From contig JAGNLJ010000004.1 of the NCBI GenBank assembly GCA_017999645.1, positions 1 through 64,000 of the forward strand: a stretch of DNA of 64,000 bases, written 5' to 3'. A model generated the notes under the pieces. It saw only the letters and a program-made list of their open reading frames with translations. It made no database searches and had not been told where the DNA came from. This DNA comes from Alphaproteobacteria bacterium (GTDB lineage Bacteria; Pseudomonadota; Alphaproteobacteria; Micavibrionales; Micavibrionaceae). Shown one piece after another: positions 8,545 to 17,190 of this stretch (the stretch's first letter is position 1; each line of letters starts with the position of its first letter). The position numbers were made by a program, and so were the translations under genes.

Positions 8545-9291
8545 TTAAACCCCGCCGGGAACAGCGCGGGGCACGTACCCGCGGCGGCGGACGGTGACTT
8601 TGGAGCCCTCGCCCGGCCCGGCCTTGGCATAGACCTGTTTGGTAGCCTCGACCATGTGGACGCCACTGCCGAAGGGAAAATATTTGCGCCCGGCGGTTTC
8701 AAAAAATCCGGCCGATTTCAGAAGCGGCGCGAATTTTATAGGTGGCATGAACAAGGCCTTGTCGGTCCGTTCATGGATAAACTGGTTGTCGCGCAGGTAA
8801 TGGATGATTTGCGATGCGCTGTAAGGCGTGCCCTGCCCGAACGGCGACCAGTCGGCACGCGCCCAGAAACCAGAACGGTTGGGCACGATAACCAGCAACC
8901 GCCCGTTTGATTTCAGGATGCGCCAGATTTCCGCGAGGCTTTGCTGGAGATGCTCGGAGAATTCAACACTGTGAACCAAAACGACCCGGTCGATGGATGA
9001 GGTTTCAAAAGGTAACTCTGCTTCTTCGGAAAGGCAGACGAGGTTATGATCGTCGCCGGGATGATTGTACGGCCAATGGTGCGCGCCCTGCCCGGCGGGC
9101 ATCGCCGCCAGAACACGTTCGCTCTTTTCCATGAACAGGCGTAAATAAGGCGTCGCGTAACCGCAGCCCAGCACGCGCAGGCCGACGGTGTCCGGCCAGA
9201 ATTCGCGGATGCGTTCCTGCAGGATACGCCGGACCATGCGTCCGACCTTGGTGTTATAGAAGGATTTGAGATCGTAGGCCGAGCGATACAT
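8545..9291 (-). CDS. class I SAM-dependent methyltransferase
   Basis: A methyltransferase fold: motif I is present in modified form (LRVLGCGYATPYLR, around residues 38-51), the acidic loop SSIDRVVLVHSVEF corresponds to motif IV, and LAEIWRILKSNGRLLVIVPN is the classical post-motif strand and helix. Homologous genes in alphaproteobacteria lie near hydroxyacylglutathione hydrolase or Nudix genes, with unknown substrate. The ATG overlaps the stop of the upstream Nudix gene (TGATG). The C-terminus is basic (VTVRRRGYVPRA). The substrate cannot be inferred from sequence. Confidence 0.85.
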   Translation of the reverse strand: MYRSAYDLKSFYNTKVGRMVRRILQERIREFWPDTVGLRVLGCGYATPYLRLFMEKSERVLAAMPAGQGAHHWPYNHPGDDHNLVCLSEEAELPFETSSIDRVVLVHSVEFSEHLQQSLAEIWRILKSNGRLLVIVPNRSGFWARADWSPFGQGTPYSASQIIHYLRDNQFIHERTDKALFMPPIKFAPLLKSAGFFETAGRKYFPFGSGVHMVEATKQVYAKAGPGEGSKVTVRRRGYVPRAVPGGV

Positions 9292-9740
9292 CAGATCACC
9301 TCGAGCAGCGTGGCAATCAGGGGAATGTCGGCGGGCGGCATGGGGTAATCGTTGAGATCATTGACCCGCACCCATTTAAGGGCGACGTGTTCCTTCGCGC
9401 GCGGAACGTTCTTCCAGGCGCGGCAGATGAAGAGCGGCATCAGAAGGTGGAAGTCATCATAAGTATGCGAGGCGAAAGCGGCAGGCAGAAAACAGGTGGG
9501 CCGTGTTTCGATGCCGAGTTCTTCCTCAAGCTCACGCATCAGGGCAAATTCGGGCAGTTCGCCTTCGTTGACCTTGCCGCCGGGGAATTCCCAGAGGCCA
9601 GCCATGGATTTTCCCTCGGGACGTTGCGCAATCAAAATGCGGTTTTGCGGGTCGACAAGCGCGGCGGCGGCCACCAGCACGATTTTCAGACCGTGCGGGC
9701 TTTCGGGCCTCGGTTTTGCAAGGGCGTCGGCGCAGCTCAT
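9291..9740 (-). CDS. mutT: Nudix hydrolase, MutT-like (8-oxo-dGTP diphosphatase family)
   Basis: It contains a full Nudix box, G-x5-E-x7-RELEEELGI, spanning about residues 53-76, preceded by RPEGKSMAGLWEFPG as in MutT. The enzyme would hydrolyse oxidised dNTPs to the monophosphate and prevent A:T to C:G transversions; substrate choice is inferred from similarity to the MutT branch. Its length of 149 aa is normal. The N-terminal ~18 residues before LKIVLVAAAAL are extra and could mean translation starts slightly downstream. It is co-oriented and coupled with the methyltransferase. Confidence 0.88.
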   Translation of the reverse strand: MSCADALAKPRPESPHGLKIVLVAAAALVDPQNRILIAQRPEGKSMAGLWEFPGGKVNEGELPEFALMRELEEELGIETRPTCFLPAAFASHTYDDFHLLMPLFICRAWKNVPRAKEHVALKWVRVNDLNDYPMPPADIPLIATLLEVI

Positions 9741-9768
9741 GGAATTTCATAGCATAAAACCCAAAATC

Positions 9769-9858
9769 GTCATACTCCGCGAAGGCAGAGTATCCATAGA
9801 TTGAAAAGACACAATATTTGATGTGTTTTCCATGGATCCCCGCCTTCGCGGGGATGAC
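9769..9858. repeat. palindromic repeat, family A, two inverted units
   Basis: Two units face each other. The right unit is TCCATGGATCCCCGCCTTCG followed by CGGGGATGAC. The left unit is GTCATACTCCGCGAAGGCAG followed by AGTATCCATAGA. Each forms its own hairpin and the pair forms a larger inverted repeat. The two stems differ but stay paired (CCCC/GGGG against ACTC/GAGT). It lies between the parvulin gene end and the Nudix gene. Confidence 0.85.
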
Positions 9859-9865
9859 AAAAAGG

Positions 9866-9896
9866 AAAAGCCGCAAAACTTAATTTGCGGCTTTTT
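9866..9896 (-). terminator. intrinsic terminator after the parvulin gene
   Basis: AAAAGCCGCAAA and TTTGCGGCTTTTT are separated by six bases, giving a perfect stem with a T run on either strand. It sits 20 bases past the parvulin stop, so it should end that minus-strand transcript. It could also work in the other direction. Confidence 0.75.
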
Positions 9897-9916
9897 CGTA
9901 TCTTTAATAAGCGGGG

Positions 9917-10939
9917 TTACTGCTCGGGCTGTTTGACCGGCGCAGGATCGCCTGCGGAAGGCTCAATCGCATCGCCGTTGATGTCAAAGCGCTGGATATC
10001 CGCGTCCTTGCGCCATGCCTGGATGGTTTCATCCAGAATCTGGCGGCGGACCTGCGTTTCAAGGTACGGCTTGATGTCATCATAAGAGGCCGGGGGACGC
10101 TTGCGCTTTTCCTCAACCTTGATGACGTGGTAGCCGAAATCCGTCTTGACGGGCTTCCTGGTGAACTCACCAATGTTCAGGGCAAAAGCCGCCTCGCCGA
10201 ATGCGGGGACGACATCGGTTTTAGCGAAGTAGCCGAGATCGCCGCCATTCTGCGCGGTGCCGTCAGTCGAGTTTGCCTTGGCGAGTTCTTCAAAGCTCGC
10301 GCCGCCCTCGATCTGCTTGATGAGGTCTTTGGCTTTGCTTTCCTCTTTCACGAGGATGTGACGGGCCTTGACGTCCTGGATGTCCGGGAAATTCTTAACA
10401 TACTCGTCATAAACGGACTTCAGACGCTCTTCGTTGACCTTCTCGTTCACCTGTTTCTCGATGTAAACGCCGCGAACGATTTCAGTCTTGGCAGCGGCGA
10501 GACGTTTTTTGACTTCTTCGTCGCTGTCGAGGTTTACGTTCTTGGTCTTCGCCGCGATGATGCGGCTGTTGATGACCTGTTCAAGCGCCAGCGGGTAAAG
10601 CTGCTCAAGCGGCATCTGGCGGGTCTGCGCAGGCAGATCCTGGATGAAGTTGAAAACATCGAGACGCGTAACCTCGCCGCCTTTCATCTTGGCGACGACA
10701 GGGTTGCCGGGCTTCAGGACCGGAGGCTTAGCTTCGGGTGCGGCATTAGGATCTGCAGGCGTAGCGGCCGCGGTCTGGGCGGCGGCGGCGGCGATAGCGG
10801 AATTATCCGTTGCGGGGGCTTCTTTTCCGATTTTGCCGGAGAAGTAAGCGAGGCCACCGATGGCGGCTACGACGATGACGGCAAGAACGATAAGCGCTGT
10901 GTTGCCGGATTCACTGTGAAATTGTCTGCGATTGAACAT
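9917..10939 (-). CDS. parvulin-type peptidyl-prolyl cis-trans isomerase, membrane anchored
   Basis: One membrane helix at residues ~14-35 acts as an uncleaved anchor. An Ala/Pro-rich linker follows, then a SurA/PrsA-like chaperone region, and a parvulin domain from about residue 195 to 285 (KARHILVKEESKAKDLI, NGGDLGYFAKTDVVPAF, FGYHVIKVEE). It would assist folding of exported proteins in the periplasm. It is divergent from secA, a sensible pairing for an export chaperone. The C-terminal tail is Pro/Gln-rich. Length is 340 aa. The family is certain; whether it is closer to PrsA, PpiD or a plp-type isomerase is not resolved. Confidence 0.9.
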   Translation of the reverse strand: MFNRRQFHSESGNTALIVLAVIVVAAIGGLAYFSGKIGKEAPATDNSAIAAAAAQTAAATPADPNAAPEAKPPVLKPGNPVVAKMKGGEVTRLDVFNFIQDLPAQTRQMPLEQLYPLALEQVINSRIIAAKTKNVNLDSDEEVKKRLAAAKTEIVRGVYIEKQVNEKVNEERLKSVYDEYVKNFPDIQDVKARHILVKEESKAKDLIKQIEGGASFEELAKANSTDGTAQNGGDLGYFAKTDVVPAFGEAAFALNIGEFTRKPVKTDFGYHVIKVEEKRKRPPASYDDIKPYLETQVRRQILDETIQAWRKDADIQRFDINGDAIEPSAGDPAPVKQPEQ

Positions 10940-11047
10940 GGCTTCTGGAATTCCCTATAGTTGAAAATGGACATATCCGCTCGGGGATAATGTTTCTGGA
11001 GACTAGCGAAAGGGATACCCCTTTTCAACTGGTACTTTAATCAAAGA

Positions 11048-11076
11048 TTGACGCGGATTTCGGGGCATCCTATATC
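11048..11076 (+). promoter_or_regulatory. sigma70-type promoter for secA
   Basis: TTGACG at 11048-11053 and TATATC at 11071-11076 are separated by exactly 17 bases. Initiation would fall near 11083, about 30 bases before the secA ATG, which argues against any secA start upstream of 11114. Confidence 0.6.
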
Positions 11077-11113
11077 AGGAACCACTGAATCATACGGGTA
11101 TTCCGGAGAATTG

Positions 11114-13858
11114 ATGTTTTTGAACCTCGCCACCCAGATTTTCGGCTCTTCGAATGGCCGGAAACTGAAGTCCCTCGGTAAACATATTGCGCCGATTAAT
11201 GCCCTTGAGCCGCGCTTCGAGGCCATGAGCGATGCAGAGTTGCAGAGCCAAACAAGCCTTTTCCGTCAAAGACTTGCGAATGGCGAGGCCCTCGACAGCA
11301 TGCTCCATGAGGCGTTTGCCGTAACCCGGGAAGCCGCCAAGCGGGTCCTTGGCCAGCGCCATTATGACGTCCAGCTGATCGGCGGGCTGGTCCTGCATCA
11401 TGGTGATATCGCCGAGATGAAGACCGGTGAAGGTAAAACCCTGGTCGCCACCCTGCCCGTTTATTTAAATGCACTGACCGGCAAGGGCGTACATGTGGTT
11501 ACCGTCAACGATTACCTCGCCAAACGCGACGCCGACTGGATGGGCCAGATCTACCGTTTCATGGGCTTGAGCACCGGTTGCATCGTTACGAATTTGTCGG
11601 ACCAGGAACGCCGCGATGCCTATGCCGCCGACGTTACATACGGCACGAACAACGAACTCGGTTTCGATTACCTGCGCGACAATATGAAGTATTCGCTGAA
11701 GCAGATGGTGCAAAGGCCGTTCAATTTCGCCATCGTCGATGAAGTCGACTCGATCCTTGTCGACGAAGCGCGGACGCCGCTGATTATTTCCGGCCCGTCC
11801 GAACTTTCCACCGAGCTGTATGTTTCAGTCGACAAGCTCATCCCTTCGCTGACGGCGCAGGACTACGAACAGGATGAAAAACACAAAACGGTTGTATTGA
11901 CCGAAGAAGGTCAGGAACGCGCCGAGGAACTCCTGCGCGAACACGGTCTGCTGCAGGAAGGCAGCATGTATGACATCCAGAACATCGCGCTGGTGCACCA
12001 TGTGAACCAGGCGCTGCGCGCCCACAGGCTTTTCCACCGCGACACGGATTATATCGTGAAGGACGACCGCGTTATCCTGATCGATGAATTCACGGGCCGT
12101 ATGATGGAAGGCCGCAGATTGTCCGAAGGCCTGCACCAGGCCATCGAGGCGAAGGAAGGTGCAAAAATCCAGACTGAGAACCAGACGCTGGCTTCGATCA
12201 CCTTCCAGAATTATTTCCGCCTTTATCCGAAACTGGCGGGCATGACCGGCACGGCGCTGACCGAGGCCGCAGAATTCCAGGAAATCTATAATCTGGGCGT
12301 TGTCGAGATTCCGACCAACGTTCCCGTCGCACGCCTTGACCATGACGACAAGATTTACAAATCGCTCAAGGAAAAAGACGGCGCGATCATCGAGCTTATC
12401 CGCGATGCGCAAGACCGTCAGCAGCCGATCCTCGTCGGAACGGTTTCCATCGACAAGTCGGAAAAACTTTCCGAAGCCCTGAAGAAAGCAAAAATCAAGC
12501 ACAGCGTTCTCAACGCGCGTTATCACGAACAGGAAGCTGCCATCATCGCGCAGGCCGGGCGACCTGCCGCCGTCACCATCGCCACGAACATGGCGGGCCG
12601 CGGAACCGACATCCAGCTCGGCGGCAATGCCGACATGCGCATCGCGCAGGAGATCGATCCGAATTTGCCCGAGGGTGAATGGAAAAATGCGGCGGACCGC
12701 ATCCGCTCCGAAGTCGCGCGCGACAAGCAGATTGTCAAAGAAGCCGGCGGCCTTTACGTGATCGGCACCGAGCGCCATGAATCGCGCCGGATCGACAACC
12801 AGCTGCGTGGCCGTTCTGGCCGTCAGGGCGATGCAGGCGCAACAATGTTCTTCCTTTCAGTGGAAGACGATTTGATGCGCATTTTCGCGGGCGACAAGCT
12901 TGAAGCCCTTTTGGGGAACAAGCGCATCGGCCTGCAGGAAGGCGAAGCGCTTGAGCATCCCTTGATTTCAAAAATGCTTCAGCGCGCGCAGGCCAAGGTT
13001 GAAGGCATGCATTTCGAAGTTCGCAAGAACCTTCTGAAATTCGACAACGTGATGAACGACCAGAGAAAGGTCGTATACGAACAGCGCCGCGAAATCATGG
13101 AAGCGGATTCTATCGAGGATCTGGTCCGCGACATGCGCCACCAGACGATTGAGGACACCGTTCGCGCGACGATCCCGCACGGCACATATGCCGAGCAATG
13201 GGATATCAACACGTTGCACGCGGAATGCATGCGTCTTCTGGGACTCGACCTGCCGGTTGCGGACTGGGCGAAGGAAGAAGGCATAGCAGACGAGGAAATA
13301 CAGGAACGCGTTACCCATGCGGCGGATGCTAAATTCGCGGCGAAGATCGCCAATGCAGGCCCGGACAACTGGCGCCGCGTTGAAAAAGGGATCGTGCTCC
13401 AGATTTTCGACCAGCACTGGAAGGAACACCTGCTCAATCTCGACCATTTGCGTCAGGGCATTAATTTGCGTGCGTTCGGCCAGCGCGACCCGCTGAATGA
13501 ATACAAGACCGAAGCGTTCGGCATGTTTGAAACGATGCTCGGCCAGATGCGCGAAGCGATCACGATGATGCTTTCGCTTGTGGAAGTGAATGTCGGCGAA
13601 GACCGAATCGGCGTGGTTATGCCGGGCTCCGCCCCGCCGCAGAAAACCCAGGAAGGACGACAGGACCCCGCCCTGATGGGCACAGGCGTGCGCGCCAAAG
13701 GCGAAAAGCAAAAACGCGTCGAGGCTTTCCCTGAAAGAAAAAGATTCGATAAAGACGATCCGGAAACATGGGGCAAGGTTCAGCGCAACGCCGATTGTCC
13801 TTGCGGTTCAGGGAAGAAATTCAAACACTGCCACGGGAATATAGCGCAGAAGGCTTAA
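11114..13858 (+). CDS. secA: protein translocase ATPase SecA
   Basis: Motor ATPase that drives preproteins through SecYEG. Seen in order: DEAD-like NBD1 with MKTGEGKT (residues ~101-108) and [12 protein letters not shown] near 207-218, the preprotein cross-linking region, NBD2 with [14 protein letters not shown], the helical scaffold and wing domains, and a C-terminal SEC-C zinc motif [14 protein letters not shown] that binds SecB and phospholipid. The ATG at 11114 has GGAG five bases upstream; earlier in-frame TTG codons lie inside the promoter. At 914 aa it is full length. The stop shares TTAA with the convergent hypothetical gene. Confidence 0.97.
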   Translation: MFLNLATQIFGSSNGRKLKSLGKHIAPINALEPRFEAMSDAELQSQTSLFRQRLANGEALDSMLHEAFAVTREAAKRVLGQRHYDVQLIGGLVLHHGDIAEMKTGEGKTLVATLPVYLNALTGKGVHVVTVNDYLAKRDADWMGQIYRFMGLSTGCIVTNLSDQERRDAYAADVTYGTNNELGFDYLRDNMKYSLKQMVQRPFNFAIVDEVDSILVDEARTPLIISGPSELSTELYVSVDKLIPSLTAQDYEQDEKHKTVVLTEEGQERAEELLREHGLLQEGSMYDIQNIALVHHVNQALRAHRLFHRDTDYIVKDDRVILIDEFTGRMMEGRRLSEGLHQAIEAKEGAKIQTENQTLASITFQNYFRLYPKLAGMTGTALTEAAEFQEIYNLGVVEIPTNVPVARLDHDDKIYKSLKEKDGAIIELIRDAQDRQQPILVGTVSIDKSEKLSEALKKAKIKHSVLNARYHEQEAAIIAQAGRPAAVTIATNMAGRGTDIQLGGNADMRIAQEIDPNLPEGEWKNAADRIRSEVARDKQIVKEAGGLYVIGTERHESRRIDNQLRGRSGRQGDAGATMFFLSVEDDLMRIFAGDKLEALLGNKRIGLQEGEALEHPLISKMLQRAQAKVEGMHFEVRKNLLKFDNVMNDQRKVVYEQRREIMEADSIEDLVRDMRHQTIEDTVRATIPHGTYAEQWDINTLHAECMRLLGLDLPVADWAKEEGIADEEIQERVTHAADAKFAAKIANAGPDNWRRVEKGIVLQIFDQHWKEHLLNLDHLRQGINLRAFGQRDPLNEYKTEAFGMFETMLGQMREAITMMLSLVEVNVGEDRIGVVMPGSAPPQKTQEGRQDPALMGTGVRAKGEKQKRVEAFPERKRFDKDDPETWGKVQRNADCPCGSGKKFKHCHGNIAQKA

Positions 13859-14406
13859 ATTTCCCGGCTCATGCCACCCATCATGCCCAAGTCTTGGCTG
13901 TTGAAGCAGGCCGTTCTAAATCTGCTTTTAATCATCGTGAGATTATGCGCCGTATAGTTTTCCCTGAAATATGTTTTGATTTCTTCTTCAAAGGGAATGT
14001 TTTCTTTGATTATTTGTAAAGCGGCAACCATTTCCGGATATTGGGAATAAGTTTCAGTCAGCCGGCATAAAATATTTTCACTGAACGCATCATCAGCATG
14101 AACATATTCAGGACCGTAGCGATTTTGCATCGATACGACTTCTTCTGATTTACGCAACTGGTCTTCCGAAGGATCAACTATAAACTCCACAAGTCCGGTT
14201 TTATGGTCCAGTTTCACCAATGGGAGCGGCAAAGCCCTTTTACTCAAAAAGTCGAAGCTGCTTCTGATACTTTCACGACCTTTAATCTGGATTGAAGCGT
14301 GCTGCACAAGTACGTTCATGGCGAGAAACAATTTTTCGACGCGTTTCTTAATTGGCGCTTCTTCATCGCCTGTGGAATTTGTAAAATCTGCGCTAGGATC
14401 AGTCAT
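13855..14406 (-). CDS. hypothetical protein (183 aa)
   Basis: I do not recognise a family. The product is soluble, acidic to neutral, without signal peptide or membrane helix. The N-terminal ~20 residues are polar and likely disordered; then come alternating helices and strands ([30 protein letters not shown]) and a helical C-terminal half. The AT-richer sequence compared with secA may indicate a lineage-specific gene. It converges on secA with a 4-base overlap and is divergent from the hydrolase at 14466. It is kept as real because of its length and clean fit between neighbours. Confidence 0.6.
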   Translation of the reverse strand: MTDPSADFTNSTGDEEAPIKKRVEKLFLAMNVLVQHASIQIKGRESIRSSFDFLSKRALPLPLVKLDHKTGLVEFIVDPSEDQLRKSEEVVSMQNRYGPEYVHADDAFSENILCRLTETYSQYPEMVAALQIIKENIPFEEEIKTYFRENYTAHNLTMIKSRFRTACFNSQDLGMMGGMSREI

Positions 14407-14465
14407 CTGCGGCCTTTTGTTTGAATTTCAGGGAATATAGGGAAGTTTTAATATTATGTCAAATT

Positions 14466-15353
14466 ATGCTGGGCATCATGGGTTTTGTTGAAAGAGAAAT
14501 ATTTGGCAATAATTCCAAGGGCTCGCACAGGCTTGTTTACAGCGACTGGGGGCCGGAAAACGCCGTGCCTGTAATCTGCGTACATGGGCTGACGGGTAAC
14601 GGTCACGATTTCGACATCCTTGCCGAAGAGCTTATCAATGACGGGCGGCGGCTGATCTGCGTCGACCTCCCCGGCAGGGGGCGCAGCGATTTCCTGTCCG
14701 AGCCGCTCGATTATAATTACCAACTCTATTGCGATGATTTGACCGCCCTGCTCGAGCATCTCGGCGTTAATAAGCCGAACAGCGTCGACTGGATCGGGAT
14801 TTCGCTCGGCGGGTTGCTTGGCATCCGGCTGGCGGGCCTAAAGGATACGCCAATCCGCAGGATGATTTTGAATGATGTCGGACCCATTGTGCCGCAGGCA
14901 GCGCTCGATTTCATTCATATGGTTATTTCGAAGCAATATACGTTTGACACAACCGCCGCCCTCGAAAAGCGGATGCGCGAGACGCGCGGCCTGACCTGGG
15001 GACCTGTGACGGATGCGCAATGGAGGCTGATGGCCGAACACAATGCCCGGGCGCTGGATGACGGATCGATTACCTATTCGTACGATCCGAATATTGCCGT
15101 GATTTTTGGCGAGGAACCAACCGGCGAACAGGATTTGTGGCCGGCGTGGGATGCTATAAAGTGCCCGGTCATGGTTATTCACGGTAAAAAATCAGTGGTT
15201 CTGACCAAGCCGATCATCAAGGAAATGCAAACGCGCTTTACCGGCGGGCAATTGAAGCTAGTTCAATATAAGGATTGCGGCCATGTGCCCTCGCTGATGG
15301 CGCCGCAACATATCAAGGATATCAGGACGTGGCTGGACGAGACGCAGATATAG
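14466..15353 (+). CDS. alpha/beta hydrolase
   Basis: Alpha/beta hydrolase fold with the oxyanion region CVHGLTGNGHDFD, the nucleophile elbow GISLGG (Ser of GxSxG) and the late catalytic His in KDCGHVPSL; an acid residue would lie in the segment around VMVIHGKKS. The substrate is unknown; the size and cap pattern fit esterase or lactonase-like enzymes. The start is uncertain: ATG 14466 and ATG 14478 both give sensible N-termini and neither has a strong ribosome site, while a better-spaced site serves an out-of-frame 11-codon ORF at 14456. The 3' end overlaps the next gene by about 25 bases. Confidence 0.85.
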   Translation: MLGIMGFVEREIFGNNSKGSHRLVYSDWGPENAVPVICVHGLTGNGHDFDILAEELINDGRRLICVDLPGRGRSDFLSEPLDYNYQLYCDDLTALLEHLGVNKPNSVDWIGISLGGLLGIRLAGLKDTPIRRMILNDVGPIVPQAALDFIHMVISKQYTFDTTAALEKRMRETRGLTWGPVTDAQWRLMAEHNARALDDGSITYSYDPNIAVIFGEEPTGEQDLWPAWDAIKCPVMVIHGKKSVVLTKPIIKEMQTRFTGGQLKLVQYKDCGHVPSLMAPQHIKDIRTWLDETQI

Positions 15354-16441
15354 TCATTCATGGCGGTGGTATTGCGGGCCTCTGGACTTTGGCGAGATTA
15401 AAAAATCTCGGTTATGACGCGTTGCTGGTTGAGCCGAATGCGATCGGCGGCGTGCAGACGATTGCCTCGCAGGGCATTATTCATTCCGGTTTGAAATATG
15501 CCCTGAGCGGCAAGATCAACGCCCTCGCCCGCGAGATCAGCGCGATGCCGGAGGTCTGGCGTGATGCCCTAAATGGTGACGGCCCGGTCGATCTATCAAA
15601 AGCAAAACGCGCGGCGGAGACACAATACATGATGATCCCCAAGGGCGTGATGGGAAGCATCCTGAAAATTGGCGCGAAAAGTTTTTTTGGGACGGAAGTT
15701 GAGAAAATAAAATGGCCGCCGGAAGTTTCTGCGACCGGGTTCGAAGGCACGCTGGTGGATATGGCCGAACCTGTTCTCGACATCCCTTCCGTCATTCGTA
15801 CGCTGGCCGAGCCCTATATGAGCTGCATCCGGAAGTCCGCCGATGGCGTGAATGCGCGAAAGCATATTTACACCGCCGCCGAAGGGAACGATAAGTCCGG
15901 TATTGCGACACAACGCAGGCCATTGCTGATGGGGCTTTTGAAAAAAGCACCGTTTCCGTTGTGGGTGCATCTGGTGGGCGCATCGGACAAACCTATGGCG
16001 ACGATTACAACACATGAAACAAAAGACGGCGAGATCGCCTGGTATTTCGGCGGACAGGTGGCGGAGCGTGATAAAAACGAAAATCCGGATGCGGTTTACG
16101 ATGCGATGTTCGAGGCGCTGAAAAAATATATGCCACTGACGGAGATCAATGATGCCGAACTAGCCGTGCTGCCGATTGACCGGATCGAAGCCAAGCCGGG
16201 CGCCGGAATCATGCCGGATGCTCCAGTTATTTATAATAAAGACGATAAAATTTATGCATGGCCGACGAAATTGACGTTTGCGCCGATGATGGCGGATAAA
16301 ATTGCCGAAGAACTCAAGGCGCAGGATATCAGGCCGTCGCACAATGACACGGACTGGTCATTCCTGCCGGAAGTTTCGTATGCTGAGCCCCCATGGGAAA
16401 AGGCGCAATGGATAAAAGACAAATCGGACAGACGGGCGTAA
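15329..16441 (+). CDS. FAD-dependent oxidoreductase (DAO-like)
   Basis: The N-terminus holds a dinucleotide-binding motif, DADIVIHGGGIAGLW, that binds FAD, followed by LVEPNAIGG and the conserved SQGIIHSGLKY stretch typical of DAO-family flavoproteins such as glycerol-3-phosphate or L-2-hydroxyglutarate oxidases. I favour the GTG at 15329 (AAGGA about eight bases upstream), which leaves a short overlap with the hydrolase gene; the frame is open further upstream. The substrate is not identifiable. It overlaps the next gene and probably forms an operon of hydrolase, oxidoreductase and aldo/keto reductase. Confidence 0.75.
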   Translation: MAGRDADIVIHGGGIAGLWTLARLKNLGYDALLVEPNAIGGVQTIASQGIIHSGLKYALSGKINALAREISAMPEVWRDALNGDGPVDLSKAKRAAETQYMMIPKGVMGSILKIGAKSFFGTEVEKIKWPPEVSATGFEGTLVDMAEPVLDIPSVIRTLAEPYMSCIRKSADGVNARKHIYTAAEGNDKSGIATQRRPLLMGLLKKAPFPLWVHLVGASDKPMATITTHETKDGEIAWYFGGQVAERDKNENPDAVYDAMFEALKKYMPLTEINDAELAVLPIDRIEAKPGAGIMPDAPVIYNKDDKIYAWPTKLTFAPMMADKIAEELKAQDIRPSHNDTDWSFLPEVSYAEPPWEKAQWIKDKSDRRA

Positions 16442-17190
16442 GCCTATCTCGGCTCGGGCTCGGCACTGTGAAATTCGGGCGGAATGCTGGCGTCAAATAC
16501 CCGACGGGATTTGAACTGCCGGATGATTATTCCCTGGCGCGGCTTTTATCGCAGGCCAAAGAACTCGGTATCAACACGCTCGACACGGCCCCGGCCTATG
16601 GCACGAGCGAGGAACGGCTCGGCGCTTTGCTTAAGGGCAAGCGGCATGAATGGACGATCATCGGCAAGGCGGGCGAGGAATTCGAAAAAGGCCGTTCGCA
16701 TTATGATTTTACGCCCGCTCATTTCGTTCAGAGCCTTGAGAGAACCCTAAAACGACTGCAGACTGATTATCTCGATGTTTTCCTGATTCATTCGGATGGA
16801 TCGGACATCCGCATTCTTTCCGATGAAAAACTGATCAGCAAAATGCAGGACTTCAAAAAATCCGGCATGGTCAAGGCAATCGGCGCGTCGACGAAAACGG
16901 TTGAGGGCGGGATCAAGGCACTGGACGTCATGGATGTCGTAATGGCGACCTATACGCAGGATCACACCGAGGAAAAAGCCGTTCTTGATCATGCGGCACT
17001 TAATAACAAGACAGTTATTTTAAAGAAAGCGCTGGCGAGCGGGCATAACACCGATATCAACGGTGCGATGGATTTCGTGTTTTCGCACCCGGGTGTGGAT
17101 TCCGTGATTGTCGGGACGATCAATCCCAATCACCTGCAGGAAAATGCGGAGGCAGTATCGCGCGCTATTTCTTCGCGGCAGATTTCTTAG
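16408..17190 (+). CDS. aldo/keto reductase family protein
   Basis: TIM-barrel aldo/keto reductase: GVSLSRLGLGTVKFGRN at the start, NTLDTAPAYGTSEERLG (catalytic Asp and Tyr), IGKAGEEFEKG, then LDVFLIHSDGSD in place of the usual LxHxP, and a C-terminal FVFSHPGVDSVIVGTINPNH that binds NADPH. ATG 16408 follows AAAGG at good spacing; an ATG at 16393 also exists. The gene overlaps the preceding flavoprotein gene and converges on the CorC-like gene with a 26-base overlap. The substrate is unknown. Confidence 0.88.
   Translation: MDKRQIGQTGVSLSRLGLGTVKFGRNAGVKYPTGFELPDDYSLARLLSQAKELGINTLDTAPAYGTSEERLGALLKGKRHEWTIIGKAGEEFEKGRSHYDFTPAHFVQSLERTLKRLQTDYLDVFLIHSDGSDIRILSDEKLISKMQDFKKSGMVKAIGASTKTVEGGIKALDVMDVVMATYTQDHTEEKAVLDHAALNNKTVILKKALASGHNTDINGAMDFVFSHPGVDSVIVGTINPNHLQENAEAVSRAISSRQIS

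Noticed and set aside
10127..10960. 277-codon plus-strand frame over the parvulin gene
   Set aside because: Antisense to a well-supported isomerase; it ends in Gly-rich low complexity complementary to the Ala/Pro linker.
11048..11113. Longer SecA N-terminus starting at TTG 11048
   Set aside because: The TTG is the -35 element of a good promoter, and the ATG at 11114 has a Shine-Dalgarno site and gives the standard N-terminus.
11825..12778. 317-codon minus-strand frame within secA
   Set aside because: Fully inside secA with no domain or ribosome site; a shadow frame.
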